A program made the position numbers and the translations under genes. Source: Planctomycetota bacterium (GTDB taxonomy: Bacteria > Planctomycetota > JAJSAM01 > JAJVHW01). Taken from it: a DNA stretch of 64,000 nucleotides. Positions 24,336-32,688 of the stretch are shown here, piece by piece (the stretch's first letter is position 1; every line of letters begins with the position of its first letter). A model generated the notes under the pieces. That model was not told where the DNA came from. It saw only the letters and a list, made by a program, of their open reading frames with translations, and searched no databases. The stretch covers positions 19,903 through 83,902 of the forward strand of contig JAJFFG010000017.1 of the NCBI GenBank assembly GCA_021776825.1, written 5' to 3'.

Positions 24336-24926
24336 TCAGGCGTGGAGACGCGGCTCAGGTGGCAGTGCGGCGAGGACGCGTGCCTCGTGCTGCGCGAGCT
24401 CGGCGGCGCGCAAGCGGATCTCGTCGGCTGAGAACAGGTCCGTGGCGCGCGCGAGATCCTGATACGTCGCGTGATGCCGGGCCTCGGCGGCGAGCAGGCC
24501 GCGATACAGCGTGGCCAACTCCGGCTCACCCGCTGCCGGGAGCGCATCGGCGAGCAGTTGCATGCGCTCACAGCTACGCGCCTCGATGAGTGCGCAGCAG
24601 AGCAAGGTGTCCAGAAGACGTCCGGGCTCTGTGTCGCGGCAGCCGCCCATGAGGCGCGCGGCGTAGGCGCTCGGATGCACGCGGCGGAACGGGATGTCGC
24701 GCTCCGCGAGAGCTCGCAGCATCTCCTCGAAGTGCGCCAGCTCCTCACGCGCGAGTGCGGAGAGCGGCTCCATCAGCATGGGGTGGTGCGCGTAGCGGAA
24801 GATCAGGTTGACGGCCGTCGACGCCGCCTTCTTCTCGCAGTGCACGTGGTCGAGGAGCACCTCGTCGAGCGAGCCGAGGGCGCGCTCGGTCCACTCTGGT
24901 CCGGTGACCGAGGCAAGGCCGAGCAT
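24336..24926 (-). CDS. miaE: tRNA 2-methylthio-N6-isopentenyladenosine-37 hydroxylase, MiaE type
   Basis: The 196-residue sequence matches MiaE, a ferritin-like diiron monooxygenase that hydroxylates ms2i6A37 of tRNA. The pattern LDHVHCEKKAASTA (about 26-39), then REELAHFEEM (about 64-73) and EARSCERM and EARHHATY further on supplies the Glu/His ligands of the two iron atoms. The start at 24926 follows the lipoprotein stop by six bases. MiaE is known from several proteobacteria and some other phyla. Confidence 0.85.
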   Translation of the reverse strand: MLGLASVTGPEWTERALGSLDEVLLDHVHCEKKAASTAVNLIFRYAHHPMLMEPLSALAREELAHFEEMLRALAERDIPFRRVHPSAYAARLMGGCRDTEPGRLLDTLLCCALIEARSCERMQLLADALPAAGEPELATLYRGLLAAEARHHATYQDLARATDLFSADEIRLRAAELAQHEARVLAALPPEPRLHA

Positions 24927-24932
24927 GCCGAG

Positions 24933-25091
24933 TTAGCCGCCGGGGCGGTCGGCTGCGGGCGGAAGCGCAGCGGCGGGGACATCACCGATGTCGGCGGTGA
25001 TCCATGTGGTCTCGCGCGGCACGACGGCGCACGCGGCGAGCAGGCCGATCGACAGGACGAGGAGGGAGAGGGCGAGCAGTCGTCGCAGCAT
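24933..25091 (-). CDS. Small predicted lipoprotein (52 residues)
   Basis: The product has a lipoprotein signal: two arginines, a hydrophobic stretch and the lipobox LLAAC with Cys at about residue 20. The mature part is only about 32 residues and Pro/Ala-rich at the end. AAGGGAG lies before the ATG at 25091. It is directly followed by miaE and may be cotranscribed. I recognise no family; entericidin-like or other tiny lipoproteins are possible comparisons. Confidence 0.6.
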   Translation of the reverse strand: MLRRLLALSLLVLSIGLLAACAVVPRETTWITADIGDVPAAALPPAADRPGG

Positions 25092-25469
25092 CGTCGCTCC
25101 CTTCTCGGTCTGTCTGGAGGCCATCCGGACTACCCGGCGGCCTCACCACTAAATGGCCGCAGACGGCGCTCCGCTTTTCCTGCATCTGAGGGCCCAACAT
25201 CTGAGGCCCCTGCCTCTGAGGCCCCTGCATCTGAGAGCCCGGTCAGACCGGAGATGCCTGCGTGCCGGGCACCACACCCGACGAGGCGTCAGGTTATGCA
25301 GACAGGGGCGCGAGCGGTAGACGCGATTCCAGCGGCGCGTGGGTTCCGACCCGAGGCCGTGAACAGGACGCGCGGCGGGCGTCGGTGCGGCGCGGGCGAC
25401 ACTCCACGTGCCCCCGCGCCGACCTCCCCGACCCGGGAGGCCCCGACGCACCGAGTATCGGGAGATCCC
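25092..25469. other. Spacer between dinB and the small lipoprotein gene
   Basis: This 378-bp stretch holds a fourfold 15-bp tandem repeat at 25181-25240. Otherwise I see no gene with a ribosome binding site, no RNA gene and no clear terminator. Confidence 0.6.
25181..25240. repeat. Four tandem copies of a 15-bp unit
   Basis: The units TGCATCTGAGGGCCC, AACATCTGAGGCCCC, TGCCTCTGAGGCCCC and TGCATCTGAGAGCCC lie end to end and fill exactly 60 bp. The CTGAG core is invariant. The 15-bp period keeps reading frame, but no flanking coding sequence is convincing. Confidence 0.95.
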
Positions 25470-26657
25470 TTAGGACTGTCTGAAGTCGATGGATTCGCGC
25501 TCCGACGTGGCCCCGCGACGGATCGCCGCGCTTCCGAACCGGTCGCGGATGCCGTCGACCACGTCGTCGAGCCGCCGCTCGCGCTCGGTGCCCGCATCGC
25601 CGAAGAGCTCGAGCTGACCGGGACCGTCCTGGAGTCGGCCGGCGGTGGCGCCGATCAGTCGCACCGGTCGGAACGAATGCTCCACCCAGTGCTGGAAGAG
25701 TTCCTGCGCCGCCGCACGCAGCTCCGCGCTCACGGCGCTCGGACGCGGCAGGGTCGACGACCGCGTGATGGTCTGGAACGCGCCGTAGCGAATCTTCACG
25801 GTCAGCGTCCGGGCGCTCAGCCCGGAGCGCCGGAGTCGCCGCCCCACCGAGTCGGCCTGCCGCAGCAGCACGACGAGGACGTCGCGCGGATCGACGAGGT
25901 CCTCGGAGAATGTGCACTCCTGGCCGATGCTCTTCGCCGCCCCGTCCGGGACCACGGGACGATCGTCCTCGCCGCGACTCAGGTGGAACAGCCGCACGCC
26001 GAACGCGCCGAAGCGACGCACGAGGTCGTCCCGCGTCAGTTCCCGAACGTCGGCGAACGTGCGCAGCCCAGCCGCGTGAACGCGCTCCGCCGTCGCCGGT
26101 CCGACGCCCCACAGTCGCTCGATCGGGAGCGGACCGATCCGTTCGAGTACCGAGTCAGCGCGGATCACGGTCAGCCCGTCGGGCTTGTCGAGGTCCGAGG
26201 CCAGCTTGGCGAGGAACTTGTTCGGCGCCACGCCGACGGAGGCCGTCAGTCGCGTCTCGTCGAGGACCCGCGCCCGGATGCGTCGCGCGACGGTGACCGG
26301 ATCTCCACGGGCGCGCTCCATCCCGGTCATGTCGAGGAACGCCTCGTCGATGCTCAGGGGCTCCACCAGCGGTGACTCGTCGCGGTAGATCGCGAAGATC
26401 TGCTCCGACGCCTCGACGTACCGCCGCATGTCGCCCCCGACGATCACCGCCTCGGGACAGAGCCGCTTCGCGACGGAGATGGGTTGTGCTGACCGGCAGC
26501 CGAAGCGGCGCGCCTCGTACGACGCCGCAGCAACGACCCCGCGCGCCCCGTCGTGACCGACCAGCACGGGGCGTCCGCGCAGCTCGGGGCGATCGCGTTG
26601 TTCCACGGATGCGAAGAACGCATCCATGTCCGCATGCAGTATTGAGCGAGCCAGCAT
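25470..26657 (-). CDS. dinB: DNA polymerase IV (Y family)
   Basis: Pol IV (395 residues) is a translesion polymerase. The N-terminal motif HADMDAFFASVEQRD (8-22) contains the first catalytic Asp and the Phe-Phe steric gate region. The second catalytic motif is PLSIDEAFLDMTG near residue 102. Helix-hairpin-helix and little-finger domains follow. The usual C-terminal beta-clamp peptide is not obvious in the last residues (ATSERESIDFRQS). A -10-like TAGGAT lies nine bases before the ATG. Confidence 0.95.
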   Translation of the reverse strand: MLARSILHADMDAFFASVEQRDRPELRGRPVLVGHDGARGVVAAASYEARRFGCRSAQPISVAKRLCPEAVIVGGDMRRYVEASEQIFAIYRDESPLVEPLSIDEAFLDMTGMERARGDPVTVARRIRARVLDETRLTASVGVAPNKFLAKLASDLDKPDGLTVIRADSVLERIGPLPIERLWGVGPATAERVHAAGLRTFADVRELTRDDLVRRFGAFGVRLFHLSRGEDDRPVVPDGAAKSIGQECTFSEDLVDPRDVLVVLLRQADSVGRRLRRSGLSARTLTVKIRYGAFQTITRSSTLPRPSAVSAELRAAAQELFQHWVEHSFRPVRLIGATAGRLQDGPGQLELFGDAGTERERRLDDVVDGIRDRFGSAAIRRGATSERESIDFRQS

Positions 26658-26666
26658 CGCGCCGCG

Positions 26667-26672
26667 ATCCTA
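26667..26672 (-). promoter_or_regulatory. -10-like TAGGAT upstream of dinB, nine bases from ATG
   Basis: The hexamer lies nine bases before the dinB ATG, which would give a leader of only about three nucleotides. No SOS (LexA) box of a familiar type is visible around it. Confidence 0.4.
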
Positions 26673-26726
26673 GCCCGCGTCAGGGACCGGGGTTGACTGC
26701 TCGGCCCGCTTCCTCAGGATGCGCGG

Positions 26727-27116
26727 TCAGGTCGACTGGCGGTTCATGAGGAAGGTCGAGACCTCCCCGAAGAACCGGCGCAGGAACGCGGCCACGGCCT
26801 CGGGGAGTTCAGCATCCTCGAGCGCGAGCGACATGTGCGCCATCCACGCATCCCGAGCAGCCTGGTCGATCGGGAACGGTCCGTGCCGTATCCGCAGCCG
26901 CGGATGGCCGCGCTCCTCGATGTAGCGCTGCGGGCCACCGAAGCGTCCGACGAGGAAGTCGCGCAGGCGTTGCTCCGCACCAATCACGTCGTCCTCCACG
27001 TACATCGGGGCGAGCAAGGGGTCCGCGGGGACGCGCTCGTAGAACGCCCGCGCGAGACGGGCGAACCCCTCCTCGCCGATGAGCGCGTAGATCGACTGCT
27101 CCGGGCTCGCCTCCAT
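26727..27116 (-). CDS. Truncated hemoglobin, group II (GlbO-like)
   Basis: This protein of about 129 residues has the group II truncated hemoglobin pattern: SIYALIGEEGFARLARAFYERV at the start, DPLLAPMY, RLRDFLVGRFGGPQRYIEERGHPRLRIRH with the proximal His, and a C-terminal RDAWMAHM segment with the conserved Trp (WG8 type). Such proteins bind oxygen or NO. I chose the ATG at 27116; an earlier start (27173) would add a non-conserved basic stretch. Confidence 0.88.
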   Translation of the reverse strand: MEASPEQSIYALIGEEGFARLARAFYERVPADPLLAPMYVEDDVIGAEQRLRDFLVGRFGGPQRYIEERGHPRLRIRHGPFPIDQAARDAWMAHMSLALEDAELPEAVAAFLRRFFGEVSTFLMNRQST

Positions 27117-27183
27117 CGCGGCTAGCCCGACCTTCTCACCACGTCGCCACGCCTGACACATCGCGGGGACCACGATCTCTGCG

Positions 27184-27189
27184 TTGACA
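27184..27189 (+). promoter_or_regulatory. Consensus -35-like TTGACA in divergent spacer
   Basis: TTGACA occurs in the 290-bp spacer between the hemoglobin gene and the RidA-like gene. No good -10 hexamer follows at 16-18 bases, so it may be fortuitous. Nothing else is evident in the spacer apart from GAAGGA before the downstream start codon. Confidence 0.2.
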
Positions 27190-27406
27190 CAGCTCGTCGG
27201 GGGGGATCAGCCCCTGACCACGCAGCGTCCGCCTTGATCTCGCGGCCCCCGCTCGGTCAGGACGCTCTGTCCTTGGTCCAGCACCAGTCCTCACGTCGAC
27301 CATCCCTCGTAGCTCCTGCCGCCCTGCCGCATGCCGTGCCGACGTGGCGAGAAGGGCGGGCAAGGTATCTCGTCCCGGCGGTGTGTCTTGCTAGAAGGAA
27401 ACGAGT

Positions 27407-27808
27407 ATGACGTTCGAGCGGGTCTTCTCGGGTGCGCCGTGGGAGCGCGAGGTCGGCTACTGCCGCGCGGTGCGCGCCGGTGGCCACATCTACGTGACGG
27501 GCTGCGCTCCCGTTGCGGTGGGAGGCGGCGTCCATGCGCCGGGTGACGCTCGCGCTCAGGCGGAGCGTTGCTTCGAGATCATCCGCGAGTCGTTGCAGGG
27601 GCTCGGTGCCGATCTGCACCACGTGGTTCGGACGCGGATGTTCGTCACGGACATCTCGCGCTGGGCCGAGTACGGCGCCGCACATCGCGCGGTCTTCGCC
27701 GACTCGCCGCCCGCCACGACCATGGTCGAGGTCGCGGCGCTGATCGATCCGGCGATGCTCATCGAGATCGAGGCGGACGCCGTGGCGCCGCCGCGTGACG
27801 ACGCGTGA
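27407..27808 (+). CDS. RidA/YjgF-family protein
   Basis: The 133-residue product fits the RidA superfamily, small trimeric proteins that often deaminate reactive enamine/imine intermediates. It shows the family ladder AGGHIYVTGCAPV, QAERCFEIIRESLQGLGADLHHVVRTRMFVTD and the C-terminal VEVAALIDPAMLIEIEADAVA. The conserved active-site Arg of canonical RidA appears to correspond to the Arg in VVRTRMFV only loosely, so activity is uncertain. AAGGA precedes the ATG. The stop overlaps the next gene by four bases. Confidence 0.85.
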   Translation: MTFERVFSGAPWEREVGYCRAVRAGGHIYVTGCAPVAVGGGVHAPGDARAQAERCFEIIRESLQGLGADLHHVVRTRMFVTDISRWAEYGAAHRAVFADSPPATTMVEVAALIDPAMLIEIEADAVAPPRDDA

Positions 27809-28377
27809 AGGGCGGCGCCGTGGTGACGGCCTCGGCCGTCGTGCTGATGCTTGCGCTGGTCGGGTCCGGGTGGATGCTCCTCGAGGCGAAGCGGACGCTC
27901 GAGGACTCCGACCGCCCGGCTGAGACGCGCATCGCCACCGAGCACGCGGAGCAGGAGCGCGCGCGGCTGTTCTCGTCGCTGGCGCGCGTGCACCTCGCGT
28001 CGCTCCCTCGGAGCCACGACGACGTGGACTCACTGCGCGCAGCACTGGAGCGCGTGACCGACGAGATGCGGCGAACCCCGCACACGCCGTCGGGACCTGC
28101 CCGCCGAGCGATGGCCTGCATCGCCATCGAGCGTTCGTCCGAGAGCGCGGACCTCATTGATTGGACGCTCACGCCACTCGACGACGCCGATCGTGAGTGG
28201 GTCGGCGTGTCGCTGGCGGCGCTGGTCACACAAGGGCTCGACGGGCAGCGCCACCGCGTGGAGTCGCATCGCGTGCGGGGCGTCGCCTATCGCGCGGTAC
28301 TCGTCGGCGAGCGGGCGCACGCAACGGCCATCTACTGGATCGTGTCGCGGGACGCGCCGTCGCCCTCCGACGACTGA
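27805..28377 (+). CDS. Hypothetical single-span membrane protein
   Basis: The GTG at 27805 overlaps the RidA-like stop (GTGA), so the two genes are probably coupled. The 190-residue product has one hydrophobic segment at about residues 7-26, then a charged, helical extracytoplasmic part. I recognise no domain. Its last 46 bases overlap the end of the convergent MFS gene. Coupling to a RidA-like gene is the only functional hint. Confidence 0.6.
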   Translation: MKGGAVVTASAVVLMLALVGSGWMLLEAKRTLEDSDRPAETRIATEHAEQERARLFSSLARVHLASLPRSHDDVDSLRAALERVTDEMRRTPHTPSGPARRAMACIAIERSSESADLIDWTLTPLDDADREWVGVSLAALVTQGLDGQRHRVESHRVRGVAYRAVLVGERAHATAIYWIVSRDAPSPSDD

Positions 28378-29636
28378 CGCGCGCGCAGCAACCAGAGCGT
28401 CCACAGCGCCGCGGGGACGACGGCGACGCAGGCCATCGCCGAGAGCATCCCGTCGATGCCGACGCCGGGCAGCCCCAGCACCCACCCACCGACGAGCGCG
28501 CCGATCGCGCCCAGCAGCGTGAGCAGCGCGAACTCGGTCCCGAACACGCGACCGCGCACGTGATCCGGCACGAGCATGAGCATGAGCTGCGTCGAGAACA
28601 CCCATCCGGTCCCGCCGCCGATGCCGCGTAGTACGGAGCCGACGAGGACGACCGCAAACGAGTCCGTGTGACCGATGGTGAGGAGGCCCGCCGCGGAGAG
28701 CAGGTACGAGAACGCCAGCGCGATCCGAAGTCGCCCCATGTCGTCGCCCGTGATCGTCCGCAGCACGATCGGACCGAGTCCGGTGCCGATGCCGACGCAG
28801 CCCATGATGAGCCCTAGGCCGAGCGCGCCGTCCTCGCCGATCACGAACACGTTCTTCGCGAGCGACACCTGCACGACCTGGAACGGTGCGGCGATGAGCA
28901 CCGAGTTCGCGGCCTTGTGCAATCCGACGACGGCGATGTCCTTGTGGCGCTTCAGATAGCTCAGTCCGTCCAGGTACGCGCCGAACGCACCGCGCCCGGA
29001 AGGGATCGCCGCGGTCTCCTTGGCTGGCACGCTGATCCCGAACAGGAAGCAAGCCGAGACGATGAACGTGAGCGAGTCGATCGCGAACGCGGCGGACAGC
29101 CCAAACTCTGCCGCGACGACGCCGCCGAGCGCCGCGCCGACGGCGAGCATCGTCGACCACGTCGCCGCCGTCAGTGCGTTCGCCGTGCCGAGGTTCTCGC
29201 GCCGCACGAGGTCCGGCAGCAGCGCCTTGTTGGCGGGGAAGTAGAAGCCCGACAGGGCGAGCTGCACGAACGTCAGCGAGTAGAGGATCCAGACCTCGCT
29301 CGGCTCGTCGACGAACAGGAACCCGAGCACGGTCACCGCGCGCAGCACGTCGCTGAGGATCAGGATGCCGCGCCGCGAGAAGCGGTCGGCGGCGACGCCG
29401 GCGAGTGGCCCGACGAGGAACGGCGCGAGCATGCGCACCGCGAACAGCCCGCCGATCGCGAGTCCGGATCCGGTCAGCTTCTCGACCAGCGTCGCCGTGG
29501 CGATCAGGTTGAACCAGTCGCCGAGCAAGCTGACGATCTGCCCGCACCAGAGCTTGCGGAAGTTCCGGTTCGTGCGGACGAGGGCGACGTAGCCGAGAGG
29601 GCGCGGCGGGTCGTCAGGAGGGGCGTCGTCGTCCAC
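28332..29636 (-). CDS. Major facilitator superfamily transporter
   Basis: This 434-residue protein has about 12 hydrophobic segments. The first half includes FRKLWCGQIVSLLGDWFNLIATA and the loop GPLAGVAADRFSRRGILILSD (A-like motif GxxADRxxRR). The second half repeats the fold, with VPDHVRGRVFGT in the loop 8-9 region. It resembles the EntS/MFS_3 exporter group. The GTG start at 29636 has no clear ribosome binding site, and PRPLGYVAL downstream begins the conserved part. Substrate is unknown. Confidence 0.88.
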   Translation of the reverse strand: MDDDAPPDDPPRPLGYVALVRTNRNFRKLWCGQIVSLLGDWFNLIATATLVEKLTGSGLAIGGLFAVRMLAPFLVGPLAGVAADRFSRRGILILSDVLRAVTVLGFLFVDEPSEVWILYSLTFVQLALSGFYFPANKALLPDLVRRENLGTANALTAATWSTMLAVGAALGGVVAAEFGLSAAFAIDSLTFIVSACFLFGISVPAKETAAIPSGRGAFGAYLDGLSYLKRHKDIAVVGLHKAANSVLIAAPFQVVQVSLAKNVFVIGEDGALGLGLIMGCVGIGTGLGPIVLRTITGDDMGRLRIALAFSYLLSAAGLLTIGHTDSFAVVLVGSVLRGIGGGTGWVFSTQLMLMLVPDHVRGRVFGTEFALLTLLGAIGALVGGWVLGLPGVGIDGMLSAMACVAVVPAALWTLWLLRARQSSEGDGASRDTIQ

Positions 29637-29707
29637 GGTCCCGCGCAGGCTCGGTCAGTCCCGGAGGATCGCCAAGGCCTGCGCGGTCACCGCGTCATCG
29701 CGCGCGC

Positions 29708-30205
29708 TCAGGAGGCGCGCGTGTAGTCGTAGTGGAACATCATCACCTCGCTGCCGTCGGGCATCGTGGTGTACATCTCGAACGCCCGCTGGTCAGCATC
29801 GACCCGCGTCTCGACCGTGCGGAAGTCCGTCATCTCGCCGGTGGCCATGCTCGGACCGCGGCAGTGCATCGTGAGCACCTTGCCGGCCTCGTCGTAGCCG
29901 CCCTTCATGATGAACATGTGCGGGCTCATCGAGTCCACCCACGTGCCGATCCACTGGCTCTCATTGGCGTCGTAGCCGACTGTGCAACGACCGACGAACG
30001 GCTGGCCCATGAAGTCGGCCTCGAACTTGGAGACGCCCCAGAACGGACCGAGCATCTCGACGGTCTCGGTCGCGCTCATCTTCATCGGGTCCGGGCCCAT
30101 GTAGTACGTGCAGTCCACGTCCCATGTGCCGGCGGCCTCGAGGAGCATCTCGTGCTCCGGTGAGGCGGTGGGCATCTGGCAGTCCTGGGTCTGGTCGTCG
30201 GACAT
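29708..30205 (-). CDS. DUF1579-family protein
   Basis: The 165-residue sequence carries the DUF1579 pattern: HEMLLEAAGTWDVDCTYYMGP near residues 18-38, then TETVEMLGPFWGVSKFEADFMGQPF, GYDANESQWIGTWVDSM and the C-terminal TTMPDGSEVMMFHYDYTR. It is a predicted lipocalin-like beta barrel; the family is common in planctomycetes and acidobacteria and has no proven function. AGGAGAG precedes the ATG. Confidence 0.85.
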   Translation of the reverse strand: MSDDQTQDCQMPTASPEHEMLLEAAGTWDVDCTYYMGPDPMKMSATETVEMLGPFWGVSKFEADFMGQPFVGRCTVGYDANESQWIGTWVDSMSPHMFIMKGGYDEAGKVLTMHCRGPSMATGEMTDFRTVETRVDADQRAFEMYTTMPDGSEVMMFHYDYTRAS

Positions 30206-30279
30206 CGTCGCTCTCCTGGTTGCCGGTCAGCGCGCCCCATCGGGCAGCGGGCCGCACAGCGTAGCGTCCCGGGGGTCGA

Positions 30280-30939
30280 TCAGTCGCGCCACTCGGCATA
30301 GACGTCGCGCCACTCGGTCCAGACGACGACGCTCCCACTGGTGGTGACCGCATTCGCCGCTGCCTCGATCCGTGCGTAGCGCGTTCCCCTCCCGCGCCAG
30401 TGCCCGAGCAGTTCGTGGCGCAGCCAGGGAAGCGGATGGGCGGGGCTGATGACGGACATCTCGGTAGCTTCGTCCACGTCGGCGGGCACGACCCACATCC
30501 CGCTCGGGCCGAACCAGCCCGAGAGCGCGGCGTCGTAGCCCTCGATCCCGTCTCCGCCGCGAGTCGTCGCGACGCGCACCACGTTCGGCCCGGACGTGGC
30601 GATCCACACACGAGCCGGCGCGTCCGGGATGTCGCGGCTCGCGATCGCGAGGACCTCCAGAGCGAGCAGCGCCACGAGGAACGCCCCCTGCAAGACCGCC
30701 GCCACCGTGCGCCCGACGACGAACGAGTGGCGCCGCTCAGCACCGGGGCGCATGGGCGCTGACGTCCGGCGCATGCGCCGCAAGACGGGCGGCCCGAACA
30801 TCACCAGGATCGCCGCGACGAGGAGCACCGGCGCCCACGCGTAGAGGTCGTCCTGCGGTGCCAACATAAGGAACACGAGGTTCACGCCGATCAGCGCCGC
30901 TGCCAGCCGCAGCAGCGCGCGCAACCGAGCCGGCGTCAA
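30280..30939 (-). CDS. Hypothetical membrane protein E (three spans, WRD tail)
   Basis: A TTG start at 30937-30939 overlaps the stop of the preceding gene (TTGA). The 219-residue product has hydrophobic segments at about 8-26, 33-49 and 79-97 and a soluble C-terminal domain. The end reads VVVWTEWRDVYAEWRD, where a near-perfect 21-bp tandem duplication encodes the repeated EWRD. The tail G-S-V-V-V-W...RD resembles the ends of the small proteins at 38578 and 33271, so it may belong to the same loose family. No known domain is recognised. Confidence 0.6.
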   Translation of the reverse strand: MTPARLRALLRLAAALIGVNLVFLMLAPQDDLYAWAPVLLVAAILVMFGPPVLRRMRRTSAPMRPGAERRHSFVVGRTVAAVLQGAFLVALLALEVLAIASRDIPDAPARVWIATSGPNVVRVATTRGGDGIEGYDAALSGWFGPSGMWVVPADVDEATEMSVISPAHPLPWLRHELLGHWRGRGTRYARIEAAANAVTTSGSVVVWTEWRDVYAEWRD

Positions 30940-31562
30940 CGCGGTTCGTCCGGAGCGAGCCAGGCGTCCGGGCGCTCCGTGTCGTCGAGAGGCGCGCGGC
31001 CCTGCGACTGTTCCGCGTGCAGGTGCTGCACCAGTGCCGCGAGCATGTGCTGGATGACGGATCGTCCAGCGGGGACCAGGGGCGGTGCGGGAGCGCCCGT
31101 GTCGACCGGGAGGATGGCCGCGAACGACGCGTCGCGCATATGGATCACCGCGGTGCCGTCGTCGCACGCCAGAGAAATCACCAGCCTGCGCATGCGCGCC
31201 GGCCTCGTGGGCGCTGGCGGCGTCCCTGCTTGCGGGTTCGGTACGACGACCCATCGGATCGGTGGTGCCTTCCCCACCGAGGGTGTGGAACCTGCCGGAC
31301 TCCAGTCGAACAGGAGCTTCCGCGGCCTCACTCCGTGCTCCGCCGCAATCAGCTCCCGCTCGCGGGGGATGCGCAGGTCGTAGACGCGCGGGTCGCCCTC
31401 CATTCGAATGCAGCAGCGGTCGTTCACTGCCACGAGCCCGATCGCCACGACGCGCTCAGGCCACGCGACGAACGCAATCAGCCAGAGGAACGCGAGACCG
31501 TGGAGCACCGCGCCGATCAGGCGCAGCGGCGCAACGCGACGGGGCTTCTGCGGCGGACGCAT
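30936..31562 (-). CDS. Hypothetical AWP-anchor protein D (single span)
   Basis: This 208-residue protein begins with a basic PQKPRR stretch and one membrane helix (about 15-36) ending AWPER. The extracytoplasmic domain contains RRLVISLACDDG, then MRDASFAAIL and LVPAGRSVI. The same order with similar spacing occurs in the protein at 39818-40264 (PRLLISPDPRAG, YRDASISVIL, VAPAG), so the two are full-length paralogues. No described family is recognised. A TACGAT lies exactly six bases before the ATG, and the next gene overlaps the stop. Confidence 0.7.
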   Translation of the reverse strand: MRPPQKPRRVAPLRLIGAVLHGLAFLWLIAFVAWPERVVAIGLVAVNDRCCIRMEGDPRVYDLRIPRERELIAAEHGVRPRKLLFDWSPAGSTPSVGKAPPIRWVVVPNPQAGTPPAPTRPARMRRLVISLACDDGTAVIHMRDASFAAILPVDTGAPAPPLVPAGRSVIQHMLAALVQHLHAEQSQGRAPLDDTERPDAWLAPDEPR

Positions 31563-31568
31563 GCGCCC

Positions 31569-31574
31569 ATCGTA
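31569..31574 (-). promoter_or_regulatory. -10 box TACGAT of a predicted leaderless gene (31562)
   Basis: TACGAT is separated from the ATG at 31562 by six bases, so transcription would start at or next to the start codon. No Shine-Dalgarno sequence is present. Confidence 0.6.
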
Positions 31575-31640
31575 CCCACTCCGTTGACTCCCCCGCCGCG
31601 GGAGGTCACCCTCGCTCCCAGGGAACACCCGGAGGTCCAG

Positions 31641-32678
31641 ATGCACCCAGTCCTGCGCGCCGCAACCGCGGCCATCGTCGTCCTCGCCGCCGCTGCGCCA
31701 GCGCTCGCTCTCGAGCTCGGCGACGAGGCGCCCGAGCTCGAGGTCACCAAGTGGATCCACGGCGAGGCGGTCACGCTGGCCGACAACCCTGACAAGCGCA
31801 TCCGGGTGCTGCAGTTCTGGAACACCGTCGACCGCAACTGCATCGAGACCGTGAAGACCCTGAACGAGCTGCAGGATGAGCTCGGCGAGAAGGGCCTCGA
31901 CATCATCGGCATCACCACGCAGGGACCGACGTCGGTCGGTGACTTCGTGAAGGACAACGAGGTGAAGTACCGCCTCGCCGTCGATGAGTACGACAACACC
32001 AACGCCGTCTACATGAAGGGCATCCGCAAGCTGCCGTACGCGTTCGTCGTCGCACCGGATGGTCGCATCGCGTGGCAGGGTGATCCCCGCACCGGGATGA
32101 AGCGCGTCATCGAGAAGATCATCGGTGGCACCTACGACCTGGAAGCGGCCGTGAAGCTCCAGGGTCTCGAGAAGGCGCTCGGCCAGGCGCTGCGTCCGCC
32201 GATGGATCTCGACAAGTGGGCCAAGGCAGCCGACGACCTCCTCGCCGTGGACGCGGGTCACGAGAACGCGCTGAACATCCGCATCGCCGTGTTCCAGCGC
32301 AACGACGATCCCGACGCCTACAAGACGTGGGTCGCCGCCCACATCGCCAAGATCCAGGACGACGCCGACACGCTGAACAACCTCGCGTGGCGTCTCATCA
32401 CCAACGGCAATCGCGACTGGTGCGATCCAGCGGCGTCGCACGCGGCGGCCAAGCGCGCCGTCGAGGTCTCGAAGGGCGAGGAGGCCGACCACGTCGACAC
32501 CTATGCCCGTGTGCTGTTCGAGATCGGGATGCTCAAGGAGGCGGTCGCGGAGCAGAAGAAGGCGGTGAAGATCGACGAGGAGTCGAAGTCGCTCAAGCGG
32601 ACGCTGCGTCACTACGAAGCGTGTTTGAAGCTGCGCGACGAACTGGCGAATTCGGGCGGGAAGAAGAAGCGCCGCTAA
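31641..32678 (+). CDS. Exported thioredoxin-fold protein with TPR-like C-terminus, redox Cys pair lost
   Basis: The 345-residue product has a signal peptide (hydrophobic 5-22, AALA cleavage region) and a TlpA/AhpC-like domain (about 25-150): VLQFWNTVDRNCIETVKTLNEL, then GIRKLPYAFVVAPDGRIAWQG. Where active relatives have CxxC, this protein has a single Cys (D-R-N-C), so thiol-disulfide exchange in the usual way is unlikely. Residues about 190-345 form TPR-like helices (LNNLAWRLI, AKRAVEVSKGEEADHVDTYARVLFEIGML). GGAGG precedes the ATG at 31641. Confidence 0.85.
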   Translation: MHPVLRAATAAIVVLAAAAPALALELGDEAPELEVTKWIHGEAVTLADNPDKRIRVLQFWNTVDRNCIETVKTLNELQDELGEKGLDIIGITTQGPTSVGDFVKDNEVKYRLAVDEYDNTNAVYMKGIRKLPYAFVVAPDGRIAWQGDPRTGMKRVIEKIIGGTYDLEAAVKLQGLEKALGQALRPPMDLDKWAKAADDLLAVDAGHENALNIRIAVFQRNDDPDAYKTWVAAHIAKIQDDADTLNNLAWRLITNGNRDWCDPAASHAAAKRAVEVSKGEEADHVDTYARVLFEIGMLKEAVAEQKKAVKIDEESKSLKRTLRHYEACLKLRDELANSGGKKKRR

Positions 32679-32688
32679 GCCGGATCAC

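Noticed and set aside
25181..25240. CRISPR-like repeat
   Set aside because: Units are only 15 bp and directly adjacent, with no spacers.
24471..25260. Plus-strand frame with repeated Ala-Ser-Glu-Pro opposite miaE and the 15-bp repeats
   Set aside because: It is mostly antisense to miaE, and the repeat part only reflects the 15-bp period; no start site is supported.
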